Positions 50,495 to 60,456 of a DNA stretch of 64,000 nt are shown here, piece by piece. The position numbers and the translations under genes were made by a program. A model generated the notes under the pieces. That model was not told the origin of the DNA and made no database searches. It saw nothing but the letters and a program-made list of their open reading frames with translations. This DNA is from Halorussus ruber (GTDB lineage Archaea > Halobacteriota > Halobacteria > Halobacteriales > Haladaptataceae). The stretch lies in contig NZ_SBIT01000001.1 in NCBI RefSeq assembly GCF_004765785.1, positions 1-64,000 on the forward strand, in the 5' to 3' direction. Numbering within the stretch: the stretch's first letter is position 1; each line of letters begins with the position of its first letter.

Positions 50495-52042
50495 TCAGAA
50501 CCTATCCGCGGTCCGGACCCGCACGTCGGCGGGTTGCTTGACGAACTCGCCGGTCTCGGCGGCGACGACCTGCCCGACGCCGCGCTGGGCCGACACGTCC
50601 AGCACGCGCTGGTCGCACGTCCCGTCGAGGACCACGGCGTAGGGTACCTCGTCTGACCCCTCCACCGCGTCGAAGGCGTTCTCCGCCGCGACTTCTGCGA
50701 TGACGCCGAACGCCTCGTCCAGCAGTCGGGCGGTGCCGGTCTCGGCGTCGATGACCGCCTCGACGTGGCCCCGCATCGTCGCAGGTCCGGTCGCCGCGGC
50801 GTCGTCGGCCCCGGTGGTGTCGGGGCTGGCGGTGTCGGCCTCGGCGGCGTCCCCGTCGGTCTCGGCCTCCGCGCCGGTCGCATCCGCCTCGGCGACTGCT
50901 TCGCCCGCATCGCCCGTGTCGGCGTCAGCCTCGACAGTTTCGTCTCCTGCGAGGGCCTCGGGGTCGTCTATCGTTTCGGGGCTGATTTCGGCGTCGCCGC
51001 CTATCAGGTCCGGCCCGTCCGTCGTCTCCGGACTCTCCGTCGGCGTTTCCGGGGCGTCCGTCCCGGTCTCCTCGGTTTCGGGTGCCGGACGGGCGCTCCC
51101 GTCGGTCGCCGCGGTGCCGGGTCCGGTCCCGGCGTCCGCGGGCGTCGGTTCCGCGTCGGCAGTCGCGTCGGCGGACGCGGCGTCTGCGGACGCCTCGGCC
51201 TCGTCGGCCTCCTCGCCGTCTTCGCCGCCGTCCTCGCCGACCATCGACTTCTCGAAGGGCCGCTTGCTCCGGAGCGCCGACATGACCTCGTGGCGCGCGA
51301 GGTCCTCGACCGACTTGTTGGCGGGCGAGAACGCCACGTAGTCGATGTCGCCGACCTGCGCGAGTTCCTTCCGGATGAGGTCGCCACCCCGGTCACCGTC
51401 GAGGAAGGCCGTGACGGTCCGGTCTTGGGTCAACTCGGCCACCGCGTCGGGGACGTTGGTGCCCTCGACTGCGACGGCGTTCTTGACGCCGTATCGCAGG
51501 AGGTTCAGCACGTCAGAGCGCCCCTCGACCACGATGATGGCGTCGCTGTCCCCGACGCGAGGCCCGGCGGGCAGGCCCTCGAACTCCACGATGTCCTCGA
51601 CGCGGACGCTCTGGCGGACCTCCTCGAGAATCTCCCGAGAGGTCATCACGTCCTCGTCGAACGAGTCGCTGAGGAGTTCCTTGGCGCGCTCGACCACTTT
51701 CCGGCGCTTGGCGGCCCGCACGTCCTCGATGCCCGCGATGGAGACGGTGGCCCGGCAGGGGCCGACCCGACTGATGGTTTCGAGCGCGGCGGCGAGGATA
51801 GAGGTCTCTACCTTGTCGAGACTCGACGCGATGGTGATGGTACCGAACGACTGTCCGTTTTCGCTGTCTATGTTGACGTCGATTCGACCGAGTTTCGAAG
51901 ACTGCTGGAGGTCGCGGAGGTCCAAGTCGTCGCCGAGCAGGCCTTCGGTCTGACCGAAGACCGCGCCGACGACGTCACTCCGCTCTACCACCCCGTCTGC
52001 GGTGATATCGGCGTGAATGACGTATTTTGCTGTATCGTCCAT
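50495..52042 (-). CDS. dnaG: Archaeal DnaG primase
   Basis: 515 residues. N-terminal region with [20 protein letters not shown], then the TOPRIM domain ([19 protein letters not shown] with Glu173, and [15 protein letters not shown] with Asp215/Asp217). A long acidic Ala/Asp/Thr/Pro linker at about 270-430 precedes a conserved C-terminal domain. Archaeal DnaG acts in RNA degradation with the exosome and perhaps priming. Confidence 0.95.
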   Translation of the reverse strand: MDDTAKYVIHADITADGVVERSDVVGAVFGQTEGLLGDDLDLRDLQQSSKLGRIDVNIDSENGQSFGTITIASSLDKVETSILAAALETISRVGPCRATVSIAGIEDVRAAKRRKVVERAKELLSDSFDEDVMTSREILEEVRQSVRVEDIVEFEGLPAGPRVGDSDAIIVVEGRSDVLNLLRYGVKNAVAVEGTNVPDAVAELTQDRTVTAFLDGDRGGDLIRKELAQVGDIDYVAFSPANKSVEDLARHEVMSALRSKRPFEKSMVGEDGGEDGEEADEAEASADAASADATADAEPTPADAGTGPGTAATDGSARPAPETEETGTDAPETPTESPETTDGPDLIGGDAEISPETIDDPEALAGDETVEADADTGDAGEAVAEADATGAEAETDGDAAEADTASPDTTGADDAAATGPATMRGHVEAVIDAETGTARLLDEAFGVIAEVAAENAFDAVEGSDEVPYAVVLDGTCDQRVLDVSAQRGVGQVVAAETGEFVKQPADVRVRTADRF

Positions 52043-52237
52043 GAGTGATGAACTGCCCCCGAGCGGGGCGTGATGATGGTGATGTGTCCATGAGCGTCGC
52101 GGCCATGGATGTTTTAAAATCGCACGCCCTGACTGAAATACCTGTCGTCAGCGGAACTGTTTGGGGAAAGAGTGTTACTCGCTGCTGATGCTTCCGGCCG
52201 TCACGGTAAAGGCCGTCTCCGCCGTCTCTGCGTGGCG

Positions 52238-53653
52238 ATGCGCCTCCTCGTCGTTCCGGAACTCTACCGCCCAGACGACGCGACCGCCAACGGCACGCTC
52301 AACGACGCGGTGCAGTTGGTCGCCGAGTGGCTCGACCGAGACGACTCGCTCCACGTCTACTGGCTCCTCGCTCCTCCCGAAGTCGCCGACTACGACCCCG
52401 AATACGTCCTCGCAGACCGCGAGCGAGTGACGCTCATCGAAGCCGAGCCGTTTCTGCACGGTCACGAACACGAGGACCTCTTCTCCGAGACGGGGTACAC
52501 CGAGGCCCAGTTTCGGGCCATCGAGGAGGCAATCTTCGACCGGTCGGGCTACGTGGACGTGGCAATCGACCAGCAGGTGACGGGCCGGTTCGACCTCTAC
52601 AAGTGGCTCCACCGACTCGGCGGGGGCCGAGAAGCGAGCGTCCAACCAACCGAGCTAATCGGGTACGTCCACGACCTCAGGCTCCCGTTCAAGCGCCACG
52701 GGCGGGGAGTGCCCAACGACGCGCCGACCAAGGCCGAACTGTCCGCCGCGACCTACACCGACGGCCTCTGGTTCAAGGCGGGCGTGGACGCCGAGCGAAT
52801 GGCCGAGTACGGGGACGATATCTTCGACTCCGCGTTTCTTGACGACCTGCTGGACGACGCGCTCGAAACCGGGAGTCCCCTCGACTTCTCCGACTTTTCC
52901 GAATCCTACGCCGAGGCCCCCGAGCGCCTCCACGTCGCGGGGTCGGGATGGGGCAAGAAGAACTTGGACGTGGTTCTGGACGCCGCGGAGACCCTCTACG
53001 AGGAGTTCGGCATCCGGACGCTGATGACCAACATGGACCCGATTCCGGAGGGGATGGCCGACCGCGAGTTCGTGGACGCCTACCCCGAATGCTCCCGGGA
53101 GCGCTACGAGGAGACACTCGACCGGGGCGACCTCGCGGTCTGCGCCTCGGACCACGAGACGATGCCCCGGACGCCCTTCGAGCAGGCCGCCAGCGGGCAG
53201 GTGCTAGTGATTCGGGACGAACCGTGGGCCTACGACTGCGTGCCCGAGGAGTACGGGCTGGCGGGGGATTTGGACGAACTGGAACTCCTCGCGGTCCGAG
53301 CCGTCGAGAACTGGGACGAGGCGGTCGCCGAGAACCGCCGGATGGTCGAGCGCGTTCGGGAGGTCCGCGGTCCGGAGGAGTGCGGCAGACGAACCTACCG
53401 GGATTTAGCCGAGCGCGTGGAGGACCGGATTTCGGCGTTCGAGAACGCCCAAATCCGGCGAAACGTGGCGTCGGCCGTCTCGGAGTTCGACGGGAGCGAG
53501 ATTCCGCTCGACGACCTTCGGGAGCGCGTCGGTGGGGACGACTCAATCGACGAGGATGCTCCACTTGCGGACCTCGTGTACGCTCTGCGGTCGCTGGGCT
53601 ACGAGGACGCCGGGAATCCGGGGACGCCGGTGTTCGTGCGGTCAGGAGAGTAG
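52238..53653 (+). CDS. Haloarchaeal glycosyltransferase-like protein
   Basis: 471 residues. The start MRLLVVPELYRPDDATANGT is shared almost letter for letter with the broken paralogue at 56022. The middle has LHVAGSGWGKKNLDVVLDAA and MPRTPFEQAASGQVLVIRDE, resembling a GT-B fold glycosyltransferase (GT4-like EX7E region). The C-terminal 120 residues (AVENWDEAVAENRRMVERV and NPGTPVFVRS) are also shared with the paralogue. Donor and acceptor are unknown. Confidence 0.65.
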   Translation: MRLLVVPELYRPDDATANGTLNDAVQLVAEWLDRDDSLHVYWLLAPPEVADYDPEYVLADRERVTLIEAEPFLHGHEHEDLFSETGYTEAQFRAIEEAIFDRSGYVDVAIDQQVTGRFDLYKWLHRLGGGREASVQPTELIGYVHDLRLPFKRHGRGVPNDAPTKAELSAATYTDGLWFKAGVDAERMAEYGDDIFDSAFLDDLLDDALETGSPLDFSDFSESYAEAPERLHVAGSGWGKKNLDVVLDAAETLYEEFGIRTLMTNMDPIPEGMADREFVDAYPECSRERYEETLDRGDLAVCASDHETMPRTPFEQAASGQVLVIRDEPWAYDCVPEEYGLAGDLDELELLAVRAVENWDEAVAENRRMVERVREVRGPEECGRRTYRDLAERVEDRISAFENAQIRRNVASAVSEFDGSEIPLDDLRERVGGDDSIDEDAPLADLVYALRSLGYEDAGNPGTPVFVRSGE

Positions 53654-54394
53654 CTCCGCCAGCGTCTCCGCGCCGTGACGCAACGATTCCTCGGCGTCGG
53701 TCGGTTCGTCGTGTTCGTAGACCAGCCACTCGGTTCCGGCCTCGCTCGCGGCTCGGACGCACTCCTCGATTTCGAGGTCGCCCTCGCCGAGTTCGACCGG
53801 CGTGGTGCCCGCCACGTCCTTGAGGTGGACCAGCGGGACGCGCCCGCGGAGGTGGTCCAGCAGTTCGACCGGGTTCCGGCCCGCCGCGGTCGCCCATCCA
53901 ACGTCGAGTTCGAGGTCGATGTCGGTCTCGTCGGCCAACTGGTCGAAGGCAGATTCGCCACCGGAATTCGCCTGCCCGCCGTCCTCGCCGCCGAGGTCGG
54001 TGAACTCGTGGTCGTGGTTGTGGTAGCCGAAACGAACGCCGTGGTCGCCCAGTCGCGCGTCGAGTTCCGCCAGCCTGCGACCGGTGTCGGCGACGGCCTG
54101 CCGACTGGCGAAGTGGGTCTCGTCCAGATACGGGACGACGATGCGGTCGCAACCGAGCGTTCGGTAGGCCTCGACCACGCCGTCGAGGTCGGCTTCGAGG
54201 TCCTCGATGCCGACGTGTGCCGCCGCGGCGTCGAGGCCGGTGTCGTCGAGGGTGCCGCGGATTTCGTCGGGGTTCGAGTCGCCGAGACCGGCGAACTCGA
54301 CGCCCTCGAACTCGGTTTCGCCGACTCGTTCGAGGAGTTCGGGGAGCGTGTCGTCGAGGTCGCGGAGCGTGTAGAGTTGGATGGCCGAGCGCAT
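53642..54394 (-). CDS. Xylose isomerase-like TIM barrel protein
   Basis: 250 residues: MRSAIQLYTLRDLDDTLPEL, GVEFAGLGDSNPDEIRGTLD, HVGIEDLEADLDGVVEAY, RIVVPYLDETHF, GYHNHDHEF and LVHLKDVAGTTPVELGEGDL, an AP-endonuclease-2/sugar isomerase fold with metal-binding His, Glu and Asp. Sugar phosphate isomerase or epimerase is likely. Convergent overlap of 12 bp with the glycosyltransferase gene. Confidence 0.85.
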   Translation of the reverse strand: MRSAIQLYTLRDLDDTLPELLERVGETEFEGVEFAGLGDSNPDEIRGTLDDTGLDAAAAHVGIEDLEADLDGVVEAYRTLGCDRIVVPYLDETHFASRQAVADTGRRLAELDARLGDHGVRFGYHNHDHEFTDLGGEDGGQANSGGESAFDQLADETDIDLELDVGWATAAGRNPVELLDHLRGRVPLVHLKDVAGTTPVELGEGDLEIEECVRAASEAGTEWLVYEHDEPTDAEESLRHGAETLAELLS

Positions 54395-54528
54395 GGCGGT
54401 GGTTCGACGCGACGGGGTAAATCGGTTGTTGCGAAAGGGGAGTTGTTGGCGTGGGTTGTCGTGAAGTTCTCTTGAACCTCCTCGGTTGCTTTGCTTTATT
54501 CCGGATTCGAAGAGAATCGTAGCCGTGA

Positions 54529-54647
54529 ACGCCTCTTGAAGCCCCGCCCGGTCGCGGTCGCTCTGCGGCATATCCGACGGACGTGGTTGCGACGGATAGG
54601 GGCCGCAGAGCGACCAAGCGTTGCGCGACCGGGCGGCCCCTTCATCC
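54529..54647 (+). repeat. Nested foldback repeat, complete copy with a covaried middle stem
   Basis: Outer stem CCGCCCGGTCGCG (54544-54556) with CGCGACCGGGCGG (54624-54636). Middle stem GGTCGCTCTGCGGC (54556-54569) with GCCGCAGAGCGACC (54602-54615), perfect over 14 bp but different from the stem at 24.9 kb. Left lead-in GAACGCCTCTTGAAGCC matches that at 30.8 kb; right border GGCCCCTTCATCC. Confidence 0.85.
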
Positions 54648-54750
54648 GCCGGAGGACAAACAGCGTCCTCCGAGTCCTCGTTCGCTCACGGGGACACCCG
54701 ACGGTGGTTGTTGGGTCGGGCGTCTGCCGGTGGAAAGAGCCACCGAGCGC

Positions 54751-54860
54751 GGGCCTCACGCCTCCCCAACCTCCTCACTCCCTCACTTCGTTCGGTCGTT
54801 CGTCCCTCGCGCGGTTCGGCGCGGCCATAAACGGCCGCGCCAGCACGCGCCGACTGCAAC
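54751..54860 (+). repeat. Second hairpin module, copy 2
   Basis: GCCTCCCCAACC at 54760-54771 and TCCCTCGCGCGG at 54803-54814, as in the 31.0 kb copy. The hairpin is GGCGCGGCC (54818-54826), loop of six, GGCCGCGCC (54833-54841), with the last base pair changed from G-C to C-G relative to copy 1. Then GCGCCGACTGCA. Confidence 0.8.
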
Positions 54861-54996
54861 GGGGGGAGAGATAATTAAAATTAAATGTTTAAAATATAAT
54901 AATATTGCTTTAGGAATTGTCGAGTTACTTCTCGTCCGAAACCCACCGACTTCTCACCGGCACCAGTTATTAGCCGCTCACGCCCGATTCGCAGGC

Positions 54997-55959
54997 ATGA
55001 GCCAGAGCGAGCACCCCGAACTCCTGATTCCTCACTACGTCGCCGACAGCGCGCGGGCAGCCCTCCGCGAGGCCCTCGCGGACCTGCTGGCCGACCCGAA
55101 CCTCTCGGTCGCCGCCACGCCCGAGGAGACCGACGAGAAGCTGGCGACCGCCGAGGTCCTCCTCTCGGCCCGGTTCCCCGCGGAGAAACTCGATTCCGCG
55201 CCCGACCTCCGGTGGATTCAGTCGCTCAGCGCGGGCGTGGACCACTTCGACCGGGACGCGCTCGCCGAGGACGACGTGGCGCTGACCTCCGCGTCGGGCG
55301 TCCACGCCGAACCCATCGGCGAGCAGGTGCTGGCCTACCTGCTGGCGTTCGAGCGCAACCTCCAGAAGGGCTTTCGCCAGCAGGAGCGGCGGGTCTGGGA
55401 GAACTACGGCGGCAAGGAACTCCGCGACGAGACCGTTGGGATTCTGGGCCTCGGCGCAATCGGCGGGCGCGTGGCCGAACTCGCCTCGGCGTTCGGCTGT
55501 GAGGTCGTCGGCACCAAGCGCAACCCCGAGAGCGCGCCCGACGCCGCGGACGAGGCCTTCGGTCCCGACGGCCTCTACGAAGTCTGCTCGCGGTCGGACT
55601 ACGTGGTCCTCGCGGTCCCGCTGACCGACGAGACCCGCGGGCTGATTGGGAAGGAGGAGATTCGGACCATGCCCTCCTCGGCGGTGCTGGTCAACGTCGC
55701 CCGCGGCGAGGTCGTCGAGGAGGATGCGCTCACCACCGCGCTCCAGCAGGGCCACCTCCGCGGCGCGGCCCTCGACGTGTTCGAGGAGGAACCCCTGCCC
55801 CAAGATTCGCCTCTCTGGGACCTCTCGAACGTCCTCGTCACGCCCCACATGGCCGGTTCGACGCCCCACTACTACGAGCGGTGTGCCAGCCTGTTCGCCC
55901 GGAACTACGAGAACTTCGTCGCCGACGACCTCGGAGCGATGGAGAATCGGGTCGCGTGA
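54997..55959 (+). CDS. D-2-hydroxyacid dehydrogenase
   Basis: 320 residues. NAD-binding GILGLGAIGGRVAELASAFG, substrate motif SADARFP-type replaced by LLSARFPAEKLDSAP, catalytic Arg in NVARGEVVEEDAL and the His/Glu pair DVFEEEPLP and HMAGSTP. Likely reduces a 2-oxoacid. The ATG at 54997 begins MSQSEHPELLIPHYV. Confidence 0.9.
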   Translation: MSQSEHPELLIPHYVADSARAALREALADLLADPNLSVAATPEETDEKLATAEVLLSARFPAEKLDSAPDLRWIQSLSAGVDHFDRDALAEDDVALTSASGVHAEPIGEQVLAYLLAFERNLQKGFRQQERRVWENYGGKELRDETVGILGLGAIGGRVAELASAFGCEVVGTKRNPESAPDAADEAFGPDGLYEVCSRSDYVVLAVPLTDETRGLIGKEEIRTMPSSAVLVNVARGEVVEEDALTTALQQGHLRGAALDVFEEEPLPQDSPLWDLSNVLVTPHMAGSTPHYYERCASLFARNYENFVADDLGAMENRVA

Positions 55960-56021
55960 ACTGACCCCGTTCCGTACCTAGATTCAAGGCGGAGTCTGCC
56001 GTTTTTCGACTACCTGATTCC

Positions 56022-56675
56022 ATGCGCGTACTCGTCGTTCCGGAACTCTACCGGCCCGACGACGCGACCGCCAACGGCACGCTCAACGACGCGGTCGTCT
56101 GGGTCGAGAACTGGGACGAGGCGGTCGACGAGAGCAAGCGCATGCTGGAGTACGCCAAGGAGATTCGGGACCCCGAGCGGTCGGGCCAGCGAACCTACGA
56201 CGACATGGCCGAACGAGTGGTCTCGAACGTCGAAGCCTACGCTTCCAACCTGAACGACGGGAGCGACCGGAACGACGAGGTCGTCGGCGAGGCCCTCGGG
56301 GAAGTCGGCGACGAGTTCGCGCTGGACGAGTTAAACAGGAAAACCGCCGAGTTCACCGAGACCGGCGAGCCGATTTTAGCGGGCAAGTGCGCCCTGAGCG
56401 AGGTGCTTTTCGCCCTGCGGCGTCGAGGGGACGAGGACATCGGGAATCCGGGGACGCCCGTCTTCGAGAAGCGCGAGGAGGTCAGCGTTCGTCCGACCCG
56501 CCGTCGGGCGTCCGCTCCGTCCCGTCCGGACGCTGACGCGGGTCGAGTGCCCGGACCGGAGCGCGGAAGACGGCGCGGCGGTGCGTCGGCGGCGACTCGG
56601 CGACCCCGGTCTCGTGTTCGACTTTCCCGCCCTCGACCTCGAACTCGTCGCGTTCGACCAGTTCGGGCACGATGA
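56022..56675 (+). pseudogene. Internally deleted paralogue of the 52.2 kb glycosyltransferase-like gene
   Basis: The first 25 residues (VLVVPELYRPDDATANGT) match the gene at 52238 nearly base for base. The frame then jumps in phase to residues equivalent to about 348 onward (VENWDEAVDESKRMLEYAKE, PERSGQRTYDDMAERV, GNPGTPVF), with about 320 residues missing. It loses the normal stop and runs into the opposite-strand transporter gene, ending at 56675. The C-terminal half is only moderately similar, so the near-identity of the 5' end suggests recent recombination. Confidence 0.7.
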
Positions 56676-57741
56676 TTCGCACGAAGTGGACGACCAGCAC
56701 GAGCAGGAGCGGGCCGAGAAACAGGCCGTACCAGCCGAACAGCACCGGACCGAGGACGTACGCCAGCATGACGAGACCGGTGTGGAGGTCCCGGCCCGAG
56801 ACGTAGGGTCGCAGGACGAGTTCCGGAACCGTATCGACTACCACGAACGTTACGAGCAGAAAGACCACCGGGAACCACAGCAGGGCGGGGTCGGTCACGC
56901 CCGCCACGACTGCCAGCACGATGCCCAGCGGGACGTAGACCAACTTCATACCGACCACCGGAATCAGGCTCGCAAGTCCCGTCAGCAACCCCAGCAGGGT
57001 CGGCGACGGAACAGAGACGACTGCCGGAGCGATTAGGTCGAGGAGGTTGTAGACGACGGCAGACAGGATGCCGATGACGAACGCGGTCAGAATGTTACCG
57101 AAGTAGACGGTTTCGAGGTCGTCGTCCACCTCTCGGGCGAACGCGACGGTGGGACTGTCCTCGCCAGCGACCTCGTCGCGGAACCACGCCGCGAGTCGGT
57201 GGTCGTCCCGCAGGAGGTAGAACGCGACGACGAGGGTAATGACGATACCGAGTGCGGTGCTGGCGAGAACGCCGAGAACTGCGACGACCGAGGCAAAGAG
57301 GTCGCTGACGGCCTCTGCTCCGCGGTCAGAGACGAGTTGTTGCAACTGTTGGGGATTCGCCTGCGCGAGACCGACGAGTTTCTGGGGGTCGAGCAGCAGC
57401 GACGTGTCCACGTAGGGGCCGAGGAGCCCCTCGAATTCGGCGAAGCCGACGCCCGCCAGCGAACTCAACTCGCGGACGCTGACGACCACGGTGTAGCCCA
57501 GCAGAACCAGTCCGGGGAAAGCCAATCCCAGCAGCGCCGTGGCGGCGGTCAGCGTCGGTTGGCGCAGTCGGCCGAGCAAGCGCCGGTACATCGGCCGCGT
57601 CGCGTAGTAGACGAACAGGCCGAGCAGAAACGTCCCGAGGAAGGCGGCGACGACGTAGCCGACCGCGACGGCCAGCGCGACGGCGACCAGCCACCACGCC
57701 AACCGTTCCCGGTCGAAAGAGACCTCTCGTATCCAGCCCAT
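56482..57741 (-). CDS. AI-2E family transporter
   Basis: 419 residues, about eight spans. Typical motifs of the AI-2E/TqsA permease family: VVAFYLLRDDHRLAAWFRDE, DDDLETVYFGNILTAFVIGI, LLTGLASLIPVVGMKLVYVP and VLRPYVSGRDLHTGLVMLAY. The acidic/basic tail after residue 360 is non-conserved. The ATG at 57741 gives MGWIREVSFDRERLAWWL. Substrate not assigned; the family is diverse. Confidence 0.9.
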   Translation of the reverse strand: MGWIREVSFDRERLAWWLVAVALAVAVGYVVAAFLGTFLLGLFVYYATRPMYRRLLGRLRQPTLTAATALLGLAFPGLVLLGYTVVVSVRELSSLAGVGFAEFEGLLGPYVDTSLLLDPQKLVGLAQANPQQLQQLVSDRGAEAVSDLFASVVAVLGVLASTALGIVITLVVAFYLLRDDHRLAAWFRDEVAGEDSPTVAFAREVDDDLETVYFGNILTAFVIGILSAVVYNLLDLIAPAVVSVPSPTLLGLLTGLASLIPVVGMKLVYVPLGIVLAVVAGVTDPALLWFPVVFLLVTFVVVDTVPELVLRPYVSGRDLHTGLVMLAYVLGPVLFGWYGLFLGPLLLVLVVHFVRIIVPELVERDEFEVEGGKVEHETGVAESPPTHRRAVFRAPVRALDPRQRPDGTERTPDGGSDER

Positions 57742-57808
57742 GCTCGTTCGTTCGGTGCGGAGACGTAAGTTCCTCCGGGATTGAGGGATGGGCGTCCCCG
57801 AAACACCC

Positions 57809-59245
57809 TCAGAACAGCGGTTCGCCCATCGTCTCGCGGCCGAACGCAAGCACCACGAGGCCGCCGAGGACGAACGCGACCGCGAGGGGCGCGAGCGCCG
57901 CCAGATACCCCGTCTCGACCAGCGCGCCAGCCAAAATCGGGCCGAGGACCGCGCCGACCTTGCCGACGCCGCCAGCGAACCCGTTGCCGGTGGCCCGGAC
58001 CTCGGTCGGGAACAGTTCCGGCGTGTAGGCGTAGATGGCACCCCACGCGCCGAGGGTGAAGAAACTCGCCGCGAGCAGGCCGCCGAAGAACGGCCAGAAG
58101 CCCGACAGGCCCGCGCCGAACAGCGAGACGTTGGGCATCGAGGCCGCGAAGACGAAGGTGAACAGCCCCGAGAGGGCGAGATAGCTCCCGAGCGTGGGCC
58201 TGCGACCGATCTTCTCCACGAGGTAGGCCGCGCTGAAGTAGCCGGGGAACTGGACCAAAGCGATGAGCAAGAAGTAGACGTAGATGCCTTCGAGCGTGAC
58301 GCTCCCGACGGAGATGCTCTCGACCACGCCCGCCGCGCCGACCGTCTGGGGGAGCCAGATGAACACGCCGTAGTAGCCGAAGTTGATGGCGAACCACGCG
58401 GTCGCTATCATCGCGGTTCGGGCGCGGAGGTCACCCTCGAAGAGCCGCGAGTATCCGGCCGACTCGGTGGTCTCGACCGACTCGGCGCTGATGGGCGTGA
58501 ACTCCTCGCCGTTCTCCTCGGCGATGGCCCGGATGCGCTCGTTGGCCCCGTCGATGTCTCCTCGGCGAGCGAGGTAGTATGGCGTCTCCCGGAGCTGGGA
58601 GCGAATCACGAACACCAGCAGGGCCGGGAAGGCCGCGCTTGCGAACAGGAGTCGCCACCCCGCGACCTCGCCGACGACCGGGAGCGCCACGGTACCGGCA
58701 GTACCGGGGAGCGCCGAGAGGAACAGCCACGCCAGCACGACCGCCAGCACGTTGCCCAGCGGCCAGAAGGCGTCGAGGTAGACCAGATAGCGCCCCCGCC
58801 GGTCGGTCGGCAGGTGTTCCGAGAGGTAGGAGGTGTCCACCGCGAGCGCGCCGCCCAGCCCGACGCCGGTCAGGAACCGGAGCGCGAACCCGGAGTAGAA
58901 TCCGGTGGCGAAGGCCGTGAGTCCCGCGAACACCGAGTAAGTCAGCACGGTCCACTGGAAGGCGTCGATTCGGCCGTGCTTGTCGGCGTACCAGCCCCAC
59001 ACCCAGTTTCCGGCTATCATGCCGACGAGGCTCGCGCTCCCGAGGAGTCCGGCAGAGAGGCCCGACAGCCCCCACGCCGAGATGAGAACCGGGAGCGTGA
59101 AGCTGATGATGATGACCTCCATGCCGTCGAACGCCCACGCGCTTCCGCAAATCGCCAGCAGGCGGCGGTGGAAAGCGCCGACGGGGATTCGGTCCATCAC
59201 CTGCGAGACGGTGACGCGCTCGTCGGTGGTAACTCCGTCTGCCAT
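57809..59245 (-). CDS. MFS transporter, sugar/aromatic acid-porter-like
   Basis: 478 residues, twelve spans. GFSSRFLTGVGLG-type motif is FLTGVGLGGALAVDTSYLSE, with PTDRRGRYLVYLDAFWPLG and a large acidic loop in the middle (IRAIAEENGEEFTPISAESV). Long N-terminal soluble lead TTDERVTVSQVMDRIPVG. Resembles the AAHS/sugar porter branch. Substrate not assigned. Confidence 0.85.
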   Translation of the reverse strand: MADGVTTDERVTVSQVMDRIPVGAFHRRLLAICGSAWAFDGMEVIIISFTLPVLISAWGLSGLSAGLLGSASLVGMIAGNWVWGWYADKHGRIDAFQWTVLTYSVFAGLTAFATGFYSGFALRFLTGVGLGGALAVDTSYLSEHLPTDRRGRYLVYLDAFWPLGNVLAVVLAWLFLSALPGTAGTVALPVVGEVAGWRLLFASAAFPALLVFVIRSQLRETPYYLARRGDIDGANERIRAIAEENGEEFTPISAESVETTESAGYSRLFEGDLRARTAMIATAWFAINFGYYGVFIWLPQTVGAAGVVESISVGSVTLEGIYVYFLLIALVQFPGYFSAAYLVEKIGRRPTLGSYLALSGLFTFVFAASMPNVSLFGAGLSGFWPFFGGLLAASFFTLGAWGAIYAYTPELFPTEVRATGNGFAGGVGKVGAVLGPILAGALVETGYLAALAPLAVAFVLGGLVVLAFGRETMGEPLF

Positions 59246-59428
59246 GATTATCTATTCGGGACTCGGTATCGGACGTACTTAAGGACGAGGAATTCGGAGA
59301 ACGATTCGGCGTTTTGAAGAAGATTAGTCTTCAAAGAGGGGCAGGGACCGAGTCGGACTCCTCCGGGTTCGAGTCGGCCCGACCTCCCTTGTCCCCGCCC
59401 TGACCTCACCCTGACTCGCGCCGACGCG

Positions 59429-59444
59429 AAAGGTTGGATATAAG
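59429..59444 (+). promoter_or_regulatory. Promoter of the S8e gene
   Basis: AAAGGTTGGATATAAG contains a TATA core at 59436-59443, about 28 nt before the ATG at 59470, as expected for a leaderless ribosomal protein gene. Confidence 0.6.
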
Positions 59445-59469
59445 TACGCCCGTGGCGGATTTTCCGGGT

Positions 59470-59841
59470 ATGAAAGACCAAGGACGTTCCACGCGCTCCC
59501 GAACCGGCGGTCGACTCCGCCCGCACGACAAGAAGAAAAAGCACCAGTTGGGCCGTGAACCCACCGAGACCACGGTCGGCGAGACCCGCCTCCGGACCAT
59601 CGACGCCCGCGGCAACACCGAGAAGGTCCGCGCGCTCTCGACCGACGTGGCGAGCGTCGCCAAGGGCGGCGAGACCGTCGAGGCCGAAATCGAGGACGTC
59701 GTCGAGAACGACGCCAACCCCAACTACGTCCGACGGAACATCGTCACCAAGGGCGCAGTCATCGACACCAGCGAAGGCAAGGCCCGCGTCACGTCCCGAC
59801 CCGGCCAGTCCGGCAACGTGAACGCGGTCCTCGTCGAGTAA
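59470..59841 (+). CDS. rps8e: 30S ribosomal protein S8e
   Basis: 123 residues, basic: KDQGRSTRSRTGGRLRPHDK, KKKKHQLGREPTETTVGET, RNIVTKGAVIDTSEGKARV. Complete archaeal S8e. Monocistronic as judged by opposite-strand neighbours. Confidence 0.97.
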   Translation: MKDQGRSTRSRTGGRLRPHDKKKKHQLGREPTETTVGETRLRTIDARGNTEKVRALSTDVASVAKGGETVEAEIEDVVENDANPNYVRRNIVTKGAVIDTSEGKARVTSRPGQSGNVNAVLVE

Positions 59842-59844
59842 TTT

Positions 59845-60456
59845 TCACTCGCACCCGACGGATTCGGCGACCTCGCGGAGTTCGCGCTCGCCGACCTCGT
59901 CGGTGAACGTTTCGACGCTCACTCGGTAGACGTAGCTGTCGCACTCCCAGACGAACTTCCCGCCGCCGTCCTCCTCGGCGTAGCGCGCGTCGCGGTCGCC
60001 GACTGTCGTCGCGTTCCCCGCGGTCAGGTCGTAGGCCGACTCGTTCTCGGCCTTCCGGACCGAGACGACGTTCTGGAGGGTTCCGTTCCGGACGTGGTGG
60101 TACGCCATGGCGACGTACTCGCTATCGGGGAGTTCCATCAGAACGGCGCTCTCGAACGCGAACGGTTCGGAGACGTTCGGTTCGGGCACTGAGAACGGCG
60201 CGTCGTCCGCGAGCGCCTCCCGGGTGTCGTAGGTTCGGGGCCGGGGCGATGCGGCGGTCGTCGCGGTCGTGTCTGCTGTGGTTGTTGCGGTTGTGTCTGC
60301 TGTGGTCGCGTCTGCCGTAGTTGAGTCCGCTGTGGTCGTTGCAGGCGCGTCTGGCGTAGTCGTCGCGGTCGCGTCCGGCCCGCTCCCGGCCCCGCCGAGG
60401 CAACCGGACAGGACGAGCGAACAGGCCAGCGCGAGGAGCAGCAGGCGGCGATTCAT
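59845..60456 (-). CDS. Thr-rich lipoprotein
   Basis: 203 residues. Lipobox LVLSGCLGG with Cys19. A Thr/Ala-rich linker (about 25-75) as in O-glycosylated surface proteins, then a C-terminal domain with FESAVLMELPDSEYVAMAYH and FVWECDSYVYRVSVETFTD. Cell-surface. Role unknown. It is convergent with S8e, three bases apart. Confidence 0.75.
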   Translation of the reverse strand: MNRRLLLLALACSLVLSGCLGGAGSGPDATATTTPDAPATTTADSTTADATTADTTATTTADTTATTAASPRPRTYDTREALADDAPFSVPEPNVSEPFAFESAVLMELPDSEYVAMAYHHVRNGTLQNVVSVRKAENESAYDLTAGNATTVGDRDARYAEEDGGGKFVWECDSYVYRVSVETFTDEVGERELREVAESVGCE

